From Lachnospiraceae bacterium (GTDB taxonomy: Bacteria; Bacillota; Clostridia; Lachnospirales; Lachnospiraceae), in the NCBI GenBank assembly GCA_021201665.1, contig JAJQEO010000037.1, forward strand, positions 1 to 54,484: DNA of 54,484 bases, in the 5' to 3' direction. Made by a program: the position numbers and the translations under genes. This document shows positions 46,687 to 54,095 of this stretch, one piece after another (the stretch's first letter is position 1; each line of letters begins with the position of its first letter). The notes under the pieces were generated by a model, which did no database searches, had not been told where the DNA came from, and saw nothing but the letters and a program-made list of their open reading frames with translations.

Positions 46687-48969
46687 TCACTCAATCCCCT
46701 GGAATGCCGGCATCTCCGGATACATCTTTTTCAGCTCATCGATCCGCTCCGGGGCGATGGATTCGCCCTCGCGGCGGCCGCAGCGCGGGCACACGTCCCC
46801 GATCACGCCTACATAGCCGCAGATGGGATCGCGGTCTACCGGATGGTTGATGCTGCCGTAGCCGACGCCGCAGTCATGCATCCAGCGCACGACCGTCTCA
46901 AAGGCTTCTACATTCTTTGTCGTGTCGCCGTCCAGCTCCACGTAGCTGATATGCCCGGCGTTGCAGAGCGCATGGTACGGCGCCTCCAGCCGTATTTTAT
47001 CATAGGCAGAGATCGGATACCAGACCGGAATATGAAAACTGTTCGTATAGTATTCGCGGTCTGTGACTCCGGGAATCCTGCCGTAGCGCTTCTGGTCGAT
47101 TCGGATGAAGCGTCCGGAAAGACCCTCCGCCGGGGTCGCCAGAAGTGTGACATTCATCTGCAGCTCCTGCGACTTCCGGTCGCAGAAATCACGCATATGG
47201 CTGATGATCGCCAGGCCTTTTTCCTGCATCTCTTCGCTCTCGCCGTGATGGCGCCCGTAGAGTGCCGTGAGAGTTTCCGCGAGGCCAATGAATCCGATCG
47301 AAAGCGTCCCATGCTTCAAGACCTCGCGGAGGCTGTCTCTCGGGCCCAGCTTATCGGAGTCCAGCCAGATGCCCTGTCCCATCAGGAAGGGGAAATTGTA
47401 GACACATTTATCTGCCTGAATCTCAAACCGGTCCAGCAGCTGCTGCATCGTGAGCTCCAGCATCTGATCCAGCTTTTCATAAAAGATCTTTTCATTTTTT
47501 TCACTTTCAATCGCCAGCCGCGGCAGGTTGATCGACGTAAAGGAAAGATTTCCGCGCGAATAGGCGATCTCTCTGGTCGGGTCGTAGACATTTCCCATGA
47601 CGCGGGTGCGGCAACCCATGGTCGCCACCTCCGTCTCCGGGTGGCCCGGTTTATAGTATTTAATATTATACGGCGCGTCCAGAAAGACAAAATTCGGAAA
47701 CAGCCGCTTGGCGCTGACCTTGCAGCTTAAGCGGAAGAGGTCGTAATTCGGATCCCCTTCGTTGTAATTAACGCCCTCTTTAACCTTAAAAATATGGATC
47801 GGGAAAATGCAGGTCTCGCCATGTCCGAGTCCCGCGTCCAGCGCCAGCAGCACGTTGCGGATCGCCATGCGGCCTTCCGGCGTGGTGTCCGTGCCATAAT
47901 TAATCGATGAAAAAGGTGTCTGCGCGCCTGCCCGGGAGTGCATGGTGTTCAGGTTGTGTACGAAGCCCTCCATGGCCTGATAGGTATCGCGGTCCGTCGC
48001 CCGCAGTGCTCTCTTCCGGGCGCGTTTCGTCACCCAGGCGGCCTCCTCTGCCGATAAAGACATCGAGTCCTGAATTGCTGCCGCCACAGCCTGATCGAAT
48101 TCCGGACGATTCTCCAGCCGCACCGTCTCGCCGGTGGTCTCCTCCGCGATCTTCAGCGCAGCCTTCATCTCCTCCAGAACATCATCCAGAGCCTTCAGAT
48201 CCTCGACCGCCAGCGCAAGCATGCGTGTAAACTCTTTGCGGAACGTCTTTATGATGCCCTCGGCCATCGCATAGTCAAAATTCGGAATCGACTGTCCCCC
48301 GTGCTGGTCGTTCTGATTCGACTGAATAGCAATCGCCGCCAGCGCGGTGTAACTCTGAATGCTCTGCGGCTCCCGCAGATAGCCGTGCCCGGTCGAAAAT
48401 CCGCCGTGAAACAGCTTCAGAATATCGATCTGGCAGCAGGTCGTGGTCAGGGAATAAAAGTCAAAATCATGGATATGGATATCTCCCTCCCGGTAAGCCT
48501 TCGCGTGCTCCGGGCGCAGCAGGTAAAGCTCATTGTAGGCCTTTGCTCCCGCACTGCCGATCTGCAGCATGCTGCCCATGGCCGTATTTCCGTCGATATT
48601 GGCATTGTCCCGCTTCATATCGCTGATCAGCGCGTCAATGTTCGTAATCTCGTCGATGGTCTTCATCAGAGAGGTGTTGGCCTCCCGCGCGCGGGTACGA
48701 TTCGCACGGTACAGAATATACGCCTTCGCCGAAGCCCCGAACCCATGGTTCATCAGCTGCTGCTCCACCATATCCTGAATATTCTCAATCGTCGGAGACT
48801 CATCGTGAAACGATGCCTCCAGCTCCCGCTGTACATCATTGGCCACCCGTGCCGCGTCCGAGGCGTCTCCCTCCCTCGTCTCCTGCAGCGACTTCAGAAT
48901 CGCCGCCGCGATCTTATTCTGCTCGTAAAGGACGACCCTGCCGTCCCGCTTAATAATACTGTGAATCAT
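46687..48969 (-). CDS. nrdD: Anaerobic ribonucleoside-triphosphate reductase, catalytic subunit lacking the radical loop
   Basis: The 760-residue class III RNR begins with an ATP-cone (MIHSIIKRDGRVVLYEQNKI, DAARVANDVQRELEASF), followed by the ten-stranded barrel (HIHDFDFYSLTTTCCQIDIL, QNDQHGGQSIPNFDYAMAEG, GCRTRVMGN). Near the end is one zinc half-site, CGYVGVIGDVCPRCGR. Normally a glycyl-radical segment follows; here the protein ends GESIAPERIDELKKMYPEMP then AFQGIE. The radical segment is on the next gene. GGAAGGATTTTTTGC supports the ATG at 48969. The operon has tandem NrdR boxes. It makes dNTPs under anaerobic conditions. Confidence 0.95.
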   Translation of the reverse strand: MIHSIIKRDGRVVLYEQNKIAAAILKSLQETREGDASDAARVANDVQRELEASFHDESPTIENIQDMVEQQLMNHGFGASAKAYILYRANRTRAREANTSLMKTIDEITNIDALISDMKRDNANIDGNTAMGSMLQIGSAGAKAYNELYLLRPEHAKAYREGDIHIHDFDFYSLTTTCCQIDILKLFHGGFSTGHGYLREPQSIQSYTALAAIAIQSNQNDQHGGQSIPNFDYAMAEGIIKTFRKEFTRMLALAVEDLKALDDVLEEMKAALKIAEETTGETVRLENRPEFDQAVAAAIQDSMSLSAEEAAWVTKRARKRALRATDRDTYQAMEGFVHNLNTMHSRAGAQTPFSSINYGTDTTPEGRMAIRNVLLALDAGLGHGETCIFPIHIFKVKEGVNYNEGDPNYDLFRLSCKVSAKRLFPNFVFLDAPYNIKYYKPGHPETEVATMGCRTRVMGNVYDPTREIAYSRGNLSFTSINLPRLAIESEKNEKIFYEKLDQMLELTMQQLLDRFEIQADKCVYNFPFLMGQGIWLDSDKLGPRDSLREVLKHGTLSIGFIGLAETLTALYGRHHGESEEMQEKGLAIISHMRDFCDRKSQELQMNVTLLATPAEGLSGRFIRIDQKRYGRIPGVTDREYYTNSFHIPVWYPISAYDKIRLEAPYHALCNAGHISYVELDGDTTKNVEAFETVVRWMHDCGVGYGSINHPVDRDPICGYVGVIGDVCPRCGRREGESIAPERIDELKKMYPEMPAFQGIE

Positions 48970-49022
48970 GCAAAAAATCCTTCCTGCCCCTGTCTGCTCC
49001 TGTCGGCAAACGTGTCGGCGCA

Positions 49023-49069
49023 AAACTACATCTTGTGTTTTTTAGCTGCGAACGAACTATATTTTGTCA
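49023..49069 (-). promoter_or_regulatory. Tandem NrdR boxes upstream of nrdD
   Basis: Minus-strand CAAGATGTAG (49026-49035) and CAAAATATAG (49057-49066) match the NrdR core CWATATATWG at 8 and 9 of 10 positions. They start 31 bp apart, the three-turn spacing typical of paired NrdR sites, so ATP/dATP-sensing NrdR should repress this operon. Confidence 0.75.
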
Positions 49070-49230
49070 TATAGAGAAGCATTTGTCAAGGGAAGATTCT
49101 AATTGTGAATGTATAAAATAACGTGCGAAAATTTAAGAAATTCTATATGTTTTGTCACAAAAATCATGCTACACTCTGGCCGGAGCAAAAAGGTTTGTTA
49201 AGTAATGCAAAACCGATTTGGAGGTGTGTC

Positions 49231-49407
49231 ATGAAAAACTTTGATGTTATTCTGGGATTGATTTTGCCCTGGATTTTAATTCTCTTTGGTATTCCGGTTG
49301 GGACATATTACATTACAGCTCTACTCGTCCGGTGCGTGTATATATTCTTACTTATTATCTCTGCCGGAATCCTGTTTCGCCTGGCTCTTAACAGCTGGAG
49401 GAATTAG
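49231..49407 (+). CDS. Small membrane protein, 58 aa
   Basis: GGAGGTGTGTC precedes an ATG that encodes MKNFDVILGLILPWILILFG then IPVGTYYITALLVRCVYIFL, with two hydrophobic helices and a short basic tail (NSWRN). I do not recognise a family. The strong ribosome binding site and hydrophobic pattern argue for a real gene. It sits between the divergent nrd operon and the convergent HigA/ImmA gene; no partner is evident. Confidence 0.6.
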   Translation: MKNFDVILGLILPWILILFGIPVGTYYITALLVRCVYIFLLIISAGILFRLALNSWRN

Positions 49408-49452
49408 CCAGCCAGGATGCCGACAAAGAAATTCATATTCAATTCTATACAT

Positions 49453-50544
49453 TTATTTCGCCCATTTGTATCTGGTCCTATAGCTGCTGTAAGAACTATA
49501 TGGCAACCGCTTCTCTTTTTGCAATCTTCCTATTACAACATAAGGCATTACACTTTGCGATGATGCAAATGCTTCTATAGACTCTATGTCAAAGCTTCCC
49601 TTTTTTATAAACTTGTCATATTCATCGGACGAAAGTAATTTGTTTCCGGCAAACTGATCTGCTTTTATCTCTTTTTCTCCATCAGTCCTCATATCAACAA
49701 ATTTCGCAGTCTTGCCTACATCTCCGTTCATAATATGTCCAAGCTCATGGAACAGGGAAAACCAGAAGATATCAGCAAATGAACCTCTTAATGTCAGCAC
49801 CATCTGGTACACCCCGCTGCTCTTTTGTGAAATATACCCCTGAACCGGGGCGCCGCGAAAATTTCTGAGCAATGCAAAATCAATGCCATATTCGGACATC
49901 GTATTTTTAAGAGCCTCCGGCAAAATTGCTTCGTCCTGCCGCATGTTTCTTTTGAGCGCTTCCACCAGTTCGTCTATTTTATCAGGATTAAAGCGGGCAG
50001 TAATCGCATTATCATTGCTTACAAGCTGACACAACCGAATCCACGCACCCATTACATAAGGCTCAACGACCGTATTGGCCGCCATCCGAAATGCTCCTTC
50101 CGGTATGATATCCTTAAGATTCGCGATATTGCTGAATTGAAGCACTTTTCTCAATGACAAAATGGAAGCATCCCTGTTCTCTCCGACAGGCATTTTCCCT
50201 CTCTGACGCAAGTACTTCACGACTTCATTCAGGGCTGCCCGCGCTTCCCGTTCCTCGTCCGTTATTGTCTGCATTTCGTTAAACTCTAAAAGCTCCGCAT
50301 CATAATGCGCCTGAAGATTCATCCAGAAGGATTTCGGTACGTCCAGCGCATACTCCAACGCAAACGCAAATTTAGCGGAAATGTCTTTTTTCCCTTTTAT
50401 CACATTACTGATGAAGGCCGGAGAAACTCCCGTCTGCGCAGCAAGTTCAGCCTGTGTGATACCGCGCTCTTCCAAAACTTCTGCAAGCGTCTCTCCCGGA
50501 TGAAAAATCAAGTCACGGGATATACCAGTTTTCTTTACTGCCAT
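49453..50544 (-). CDS. higA: HigA-type antitoxin fused to an ImmA/IrrE zinc peptidase
   Basis: The 363-residue protein starts with a HigA-like HTH (HPGETLAEVLEERGITQAEL then AAQTGVSPAFISNVIKGKKD) and ends with an ImmA/IrrE-type metallopeptidase containing FHELGHIMNGD, the HExxH zinc site, and a later ADQFAGNKLL glutamate segment. It is the antitoxin and autorepressor for the toxin encoded just upstream, whose 3' end overlaps its start by 32 bp. Plain HigA antitoxins are about 100 residues; the peptidase extension suggests regulated self-cleavage or proteolytic release. The start at 50544 gives MAVKKTGISRDLIFHPGE. Confidence 0.9.
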   Translation of the reverse strand: MAVKKTGISRDLIFHPGETLAEVLEERGITQAELAAQTGVSPAFISNVIKGKKDISAKFAFALEYALDVPKSFWMNLQAHYDAELLEFNEMQTITDEEREARAALNEVVKYLRQRGKMPVGENRDASILSLRKVLQFSNIANLKDIIPEGAFRMAANTVVEPYVMGAWIRLCQLVSNDNAITARFNPDKIDELVEALKRNMRQDEAILPEALKNTMSEYGIDFALLRNFRGAPVQGYISQKSSGVYQMVLTLRGSFADIFWFSLFHELGHIMNGDVGKTAKFVDMRTDGEKEIKADQFAGNKLLSSDEYDKFIKKGSFDIESIEAFASSQSVMPYVVIGRLQKEKRLPYSSYSSYRTRYKWAK

Positions 50545-50851
50545 GGTAATCGCTCACCCCTTCCACTTCTATTTCCGAGCAGATTAAAATCGTATCTTCA
50601 TCCGCATTTGGCTCCAAAATCAGTCTTGCATGAGGTGCAACATGCAGGGAATACCTGATATTCGTATATCCAGAAAGCCGTTCAGGCTTTCCCAATCCCA
50701 ATTTCAGAAAATCCCCAAAACACTCTGCCGCCTCCAGACGATCCATGTGCTTCTTTATCGCTTTTACCCAGTCCATGGGCAACTTCCGCTGCATCTTCTG
50801 GTAGTCTGTAAAATATTTTTCAATTTTGCTGTTGGCGTATGTTATGTTCAA
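50513..50851 (-). CDS. higB: HigB/RelE-family toxin
   Basis: The 112-residue protein has the RelE/HigB fold pattern: YANSKIEKYFTDYQKMQRKL, CFGDFLKLGLGKPERLSGYT, NIRYSLHVAPHARLILEP and VEGVSDYHG. It should cut mRNA on the ribosome. It precedes its antitoxin gene, the reverse order typical of hig loci. GAGGCAAGGAGGAAATGCC upstream supports the ATG at 50851. A good promoter lies at 50907-50935. Confidence 0.85.
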   Translation of the reverse strand: MNITYANSKIEKYFTDYQKMQRKLPMDWVKAIKKHMDRLEAAECFGDFLKLGLGKPERLSGYTNIRYSLHVAPHARLILEPNADEDTILICSEIEVEGVSDYHGSKENWYIP

Positions 50852-50880
50852 TAAGGCATTTCCTCCTTGCCTCCGTTGAA

Positions 50881-50935
50881 TTAACTAATTGGTTAATCCG
50901 ATTAATATAATAGCATATACTGATATGTCTGTCAA
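50881..50935 (-). promoter_or_regulatory. hig promoter and operator-like repeats
   Basis: Minus-strand TTGACA (50930-50935) and TATTAT (50907-50912) are 17 bases apart. Downstream, TTAAC/GTTAA (50881-50896) and TTAAT/ATTAA repeats overlap the transcription start, a plausible HigA operator. Confidence 0.72.
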
Positions 50936-50975
50936 CAGGAATCCTCTTTATTTTTCCCTGTAATCTCCGGCGCGA

Positions 50976-51107
50976 TATAGAGTTCAGACCATACAGGATT
51001 TCGAAGGCTGCGGTCAGGATGCAGATGACCAGCACGCGTTTTCGTACCTTCCAGGCGATTTTCATCATCCAGGCAACATTTTGGGGGATGCTATATCGAG
51101 TCTTCAA
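50976..51107 (-). pseudogene. ABC exporter N-terminal fragment
   Basis: A TTG at 51107 with TAAGGAGACTC upstream opens MKTRYSIPQNVAWMMKIAWK then VRKRVLVICILTAAFEILYG. This resembles the N-terminal cytoplasmic stretch and first helix of ABC exporters (ATPase-permease fusions). After 44 residues the sequence turns into unrelated, out-of-frame DNA. A truncated gene start. Confidence 0.5.
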
Positions 51108-51185
51108 TTTTAGAGTCTCCTTATCTTTGATATTTCGCGGAAATAAAAACCTCTTACGCAGCTATGTACATCATATACCACAAAA

Positions 51186-51217
51186 ATTCATCCCCGGTGC
51201 ATTTCGGGGATGAATTG
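51186..51217 (-). terminator. Terminator after the kinase fragment
   Basis: ATTCATCCCC and GGGGATGAAT form a perfect stem; on the minus strand the stem is followed by TTTTT. A nearby direct repeat of TTCGGGGATGAAT (around 51203 and 51224) partly duplicates it. Confidence 0.7.
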
Positions 51218-51241
51218 TCATACTTCGGGGATGAATCGTTG

Positions 51242-51349
51242 TTATTGCGGGATCAGAATCTCTGTGGTAAACGCCCCGTCCTCGCTGTTGCGGCTTAAAT
51301 ACCCGTCCAGGCGTTCTACAATGCTGTCGATGCGGACCAGGCCAGTTAC
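51242..51349 (-). pseudogene. Sensor histidine kinase C-terminal fragment
   Basis: The frame reads GLVRIDSIVERLDGYLSRNS then EDGAFTTEILIPQ and a TAA. 'GL.RI.SIVER..G.L......GAFTTEI.IP' is the closing segment of GHKL ATPase domains of LytS- or AgrC-like kinases. Only the last 35 residues remain; upstream it abuts the stop of the 51352 ATPase gene. Confidence 0.65.
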
Positions 51350-51351
51350 AC

Positions 51352-52935
51352 TTATACCACCGCTTCCACCAGAACGCGGTCTCCCACCATGATCTGCTTC
51401 ATCCCGGTCTGCTTTTTCTTATTAAAGTTAAAGCTAAGCAGATACCCTTTCTGCAAACGGTAGTAGTCCATATATTCCAGCAGCTGATTTTCTCCGCGCC
51501 GGTTATATTCCTGTCCATGATAGATCTTCATTTCCAGAACAAACTGCATCCCTTTATAGTCAATGATTACATCCGTCCGCTTCATATTGCGCGTCCTGGA
51601 TTCAATGTAGTAATTTCCGGTTCCATTTATGATCGGTTTCAGATAAATCAGAAAAATCCTTCTTCCGTTATCTTCAATAAATTTATCATCCGCATCCGCA
51701 TAAATATCTTCGAAATACTCACAGAACTTCTGTAATACCAGCTCCATCTGCAGGAAGCCGCCCCTGATAAACTGATTTTTCTCCATATCCGCGGCTGAAA
51801 AAATCAGATTATCCGTCTCATCCTCGGACAGAAACAGATTATACAGCTTCGTCTCGAAAATCCGGTTTGAAACTGCCACTGCCTCATTGCGTTCCTCCAA
51901 AAAGCCAAACATTACCCCAATGCGAATGCGGTCATTTTCTGCTTCGTACGCATATTTTTTCCCCTGAAATAAAATACTGTAAATCATTTCTTTCAGTTTT
52001 GGGTAATCATGAAGCTTCTTGCTCATATCATCAAAAAGCGTATTCGGTTCCTTTAATATCCTGCTGACCGCATTTTGAATCGCTTCCTCACTCCAGGCAG
52101 CCAGCCGCTCCTGTTTTGTACTGTCCTCCCTCAGTTTTTCCGCAAGAATCTGGCATAACCCGGATACGAGAAACGGATAACCGGACGTGTAATCATACAG
52201 AATCCGGCTGACCTTTTCGATCTCCATACCCGTATGCCAGTCCTCCTCATACTGTTTCAGCATAGAAGTAATATCTTTCTCACTAAAGCTCATATCCACC
52301 GTAAAGTTTACCGCTATGTTCCAGGGTGAATTGTATTTTGTTTCCTCCTCCGGATGAAGCTTTTGTTTTAAATTCCTGATATCGTATACTCCCGCCAGAA
52401 TAACAGACCAGAAGGTCGTATCCTTACCCGCCAGCTGGTCAAGATATTTTGTACGCAGCAGACCCAGAAAAGAAAGAAACAGACGGTTATCCGAACTTCT
52501 ATCTACTTCATCAATCATCAGGACTACTTTTTTGTCGCAGCTCTGGCAAAGATCCGTTATCTTTTCATTTAAATCCATCATGGGAAGGATCGCAGAAACC
52601 GGTTTTTTCCATTCTGTCAGGATACTCTCTTCCACACCCTGTCTGCGCAATTTTGTCCCTATCGTCCTGACCAGTCCTTCCGCCAGCGTCTGAGCGGAGC
52701 AAAAGAGATCATCCGCAGCCTCAAAGCTTATGTTTATCACAAGATATTGCTGCTTTAGCTTTTCTTCGAGCATATACAGTGTCGTGGTCTTTCCATACTG
52801 CCTTGCGCGGTTGATCGTAAAATACTTGCCCGGAGCAACATATTCATCCACAATCTGTTTTACCCGGTCGCTTAAATCTACCATATAGTGCCTCTCAGGG
52901 ATACATAGTCCTGTTACTGTAAACGTTTTTTTCAT
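51352..52935 (-). CDS. AAA-like ATPase with PD-(D/E)XK-like C-terminus
   Basis: The 527-residue protein has a degenerate P-loop region NRARQYGKTTTL (about residues 42-53), a Walker B VVLMIDEVDRSSDN, and a C-terminal nuclease-like segment with TDVIIDYKGMQFVLEMKIYHG (Asp-x(n)-Glu-x-Lys). It belongs to the AAA_35-like family that is common, multi-copy and uncharacterised in gut Clostridia. The start ATG at 52935 lacks a clear Shine-Dalgarno (GGAAGGGCGGAT lies just upstream). Three ACAAAAT heptamers 15 bp apart precede it. The role is unknown; a target-modifying or element-linked nuclease is possible. Confidence 0.85.
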   Translation of the reverse strand: MKKTFTVTGLCIPERHYMVDLSDRVKQIVDEYVAPGKYFTINRARQYGKTTTLYMLEEKLKQQYLVINISFEAADDLFCSAQTLAEGLVRTIGTKLRRQGVEESILTEWKKPVSAILPMMDLNEKITDLCQSCDKKVVLMIDEVDRSSDNRLFLSFLGLLRTKYLDQLAGKDTTFWSVILAGVYDIRNLKQKLHPEEETKYNSPWNIAVNFTVDMSFSEKDITSMLKQYEEDWHTGMEIEKVSRILYDYTSGYPFLVSGLCQILAEKLREDSTKQERLAAWSEEAIQNAVSRILKEPNTLFDDMSKKLHDYPKLKEMIYSILFQGKKYAYEAENDRIRIGVMFGFLEERNEAVAVSNRIFETKLYNLFLSEDETDNLIFSAADMEKNQFIRGGFLQMELVLQKFCEYFEDIYADADDKFIEDNGRRIFLIYLKPIINGTGNYYIESRTRNMKRTDVIIDYKGMQFVLEMKIYHGQEYNRRGENQLLEYMDYYRLQKGYLLSFNFNKKKQTGMKQIMVGDRVLVEAVV

Positions 52936-52974
52936 ATCCGCCCTTCCAATTCTCTTTGCATCTGATATCAGTTT

Positions 52975-53011
52975 ACAAAATTGTGGCTTACAAAATCATG
53001 TACCACAAAAT
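52975..53011. promoter_or_regulatory. ACAAAAT heptamer repeated with 15-bp period
   Basis: ACAAAAT lies at 52975, 52990 and 53005, exactly 15 bp apart, upstream of the ATPase gene. Regular spacing suggests protein binding, though 15 bp is not a whole number of helical turns. Confidence 0.4.
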
Positions 53012-53065
53012 GCTGACGCTTTCCAGGCCATATATAAAGTTATCACGATACCTCATTCAATTCAA

Positions 53066-53106
53066 CCCCAAAAAGAGATGGTTTTTAAAACCACCTCTTT
53101 TTGGGG
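53066..53106. terminator. Bidirectional terminator
   Basis: CCCCAAAAAGAGATGGTTTT and AAAACCACCTCTTTTTGGGG form a 20-bp stem with one mismatch. It lies between the LysR gene (stop at 53170, minus strand) and the ATPase gene and stops LysR transcription. Confidence 0.85.
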
Positions 53107-53169
53107 CATAAACTCCTCTTATCCGATGAATGCATCGTTTATGATTTCATTTTCGGAAACTGTATCCGG

Positions 53170-54069
53170 TCATTGCCCGGAGTAACACTTCAGTTCATGG
53201 ATATACGCTTCCCCGATCGGGCTTATTTTTACGCCCTTTCGCTTTACATAACCGATACAGATTCTTTCAGACTCGACAAGCGGAATTGCTCTGTAGTCCT
53301 TTCCGTTCAGCTCTTCGCAGATAATACCGGAGCAGAGCGTGTACGCGTTCAGCCCTACCATCAGATTCAGAAGGGTCGCCCGGTCGCTTGCGCGGATCAG
53401 GCGCTCGTATTCGTACGTGCTGTTCATCTCCTCCGCGAAATAAAAGGAGTTGTTTTTTCCCTGGTCGAACGCCAGACACGGATACGGCGCAAGCTCCTCC
53501 ATGGAAATGCTTTCTTTTTCCGCCAGAGGATGCCCGCTCCAGAGATATACATACGTGTCGCACCAGAATAGCTCCACAAATTCAAGTCCGTTTTCTGAAA
53601 TGATTTTTGTCAGCGCCTTTTCATTAAAATCACTGCGGTACAGGACGCCGATTTCGCTTTTCAGGCTTTTCACATGCTCAATCACTCCCGCCGTCGTCGT
53701 CTCGTACACCGCAAATTCATAACAATCGATCCCGGCGGTTTTTACGGTATCGATAAAGGCTTTTACCGCAAAGGTATAGTGCTGCATGGATACGCTGAAT
53801 TTCTCTTTCGCCCGTTTTTCCACGTATCGCTCATAAATCAGGCCAAACTGGTCCGCCACCTGCCGGGCATAGCTTAAAAATTCTTCGCCCTCCGGGGTCA
53901 GCGTGATCCCCCGGTTGGTGCGGGCGAAAATGCAAAGGCCGATCTCATTCTCCAGCTCCTTTAGGGAGCCGGAAAGGCTGGACTGGGAAATAAACAATTC
54001 CTTCGCGGCCCCGTTGATGGAACCGCTGTCCGCAATCGCCAGGGCGTATCGTAATTGCTGCAGAGTCAT
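53170..54069 (-). CDS. LysR-family transcriptional regulator
   Basis: The 299-residue protein begins MTLQQLRYALAIADSGSING then AAKELFISQSSLSGSLKELE, the winged helix of LysR proteins, and has an effector domain with EIGVLYRSDFNEKAL and LNLMVGLNAYTLCSG. GAAGGGATGATAAA precedes the ATG at 54069; a longer frame from 54087 is less likely. The usual divergent target gene would lie beyond the window, where the mosaic repeat begins immediately. Effector unknown. Confidence 0.93.
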   Translation of the reverse strand: MTLQQLRYALAIADSGSINGAAKELFISQSSLSGSLKELENEIGLCIFARTNRGITLTPEGEEFLSYARQVADQFGLIYERYVEKRAKEKFSVSMQHYTFAVKAFIDTVKTAGIDCYEFAVYETTTAGVIEHVKSLKSEIGVLYRSDFNEKALTKIISENGLEFVELFWCDTYVYLWSGHPLAEKESISMEELAPYPCLAFDQGKNNSFYFAEEMNSTYEYERLIRASDRATLLNLMVGLNAYTLCSGIICEELNGKDYRAIPLVESERICIGYVKRKGVKISPIGEAYIHELKCYSGQ

Positions 54070-54095
54070 TTTATCATCCCTTCTCATGGAATCGC

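Noticed and set aside
46639-47730. A 363-codon plus-strand frame across nrdD
   Set aside because: Antisense to the nrdD coding frame, whose motifs are unambiguous; no family features.
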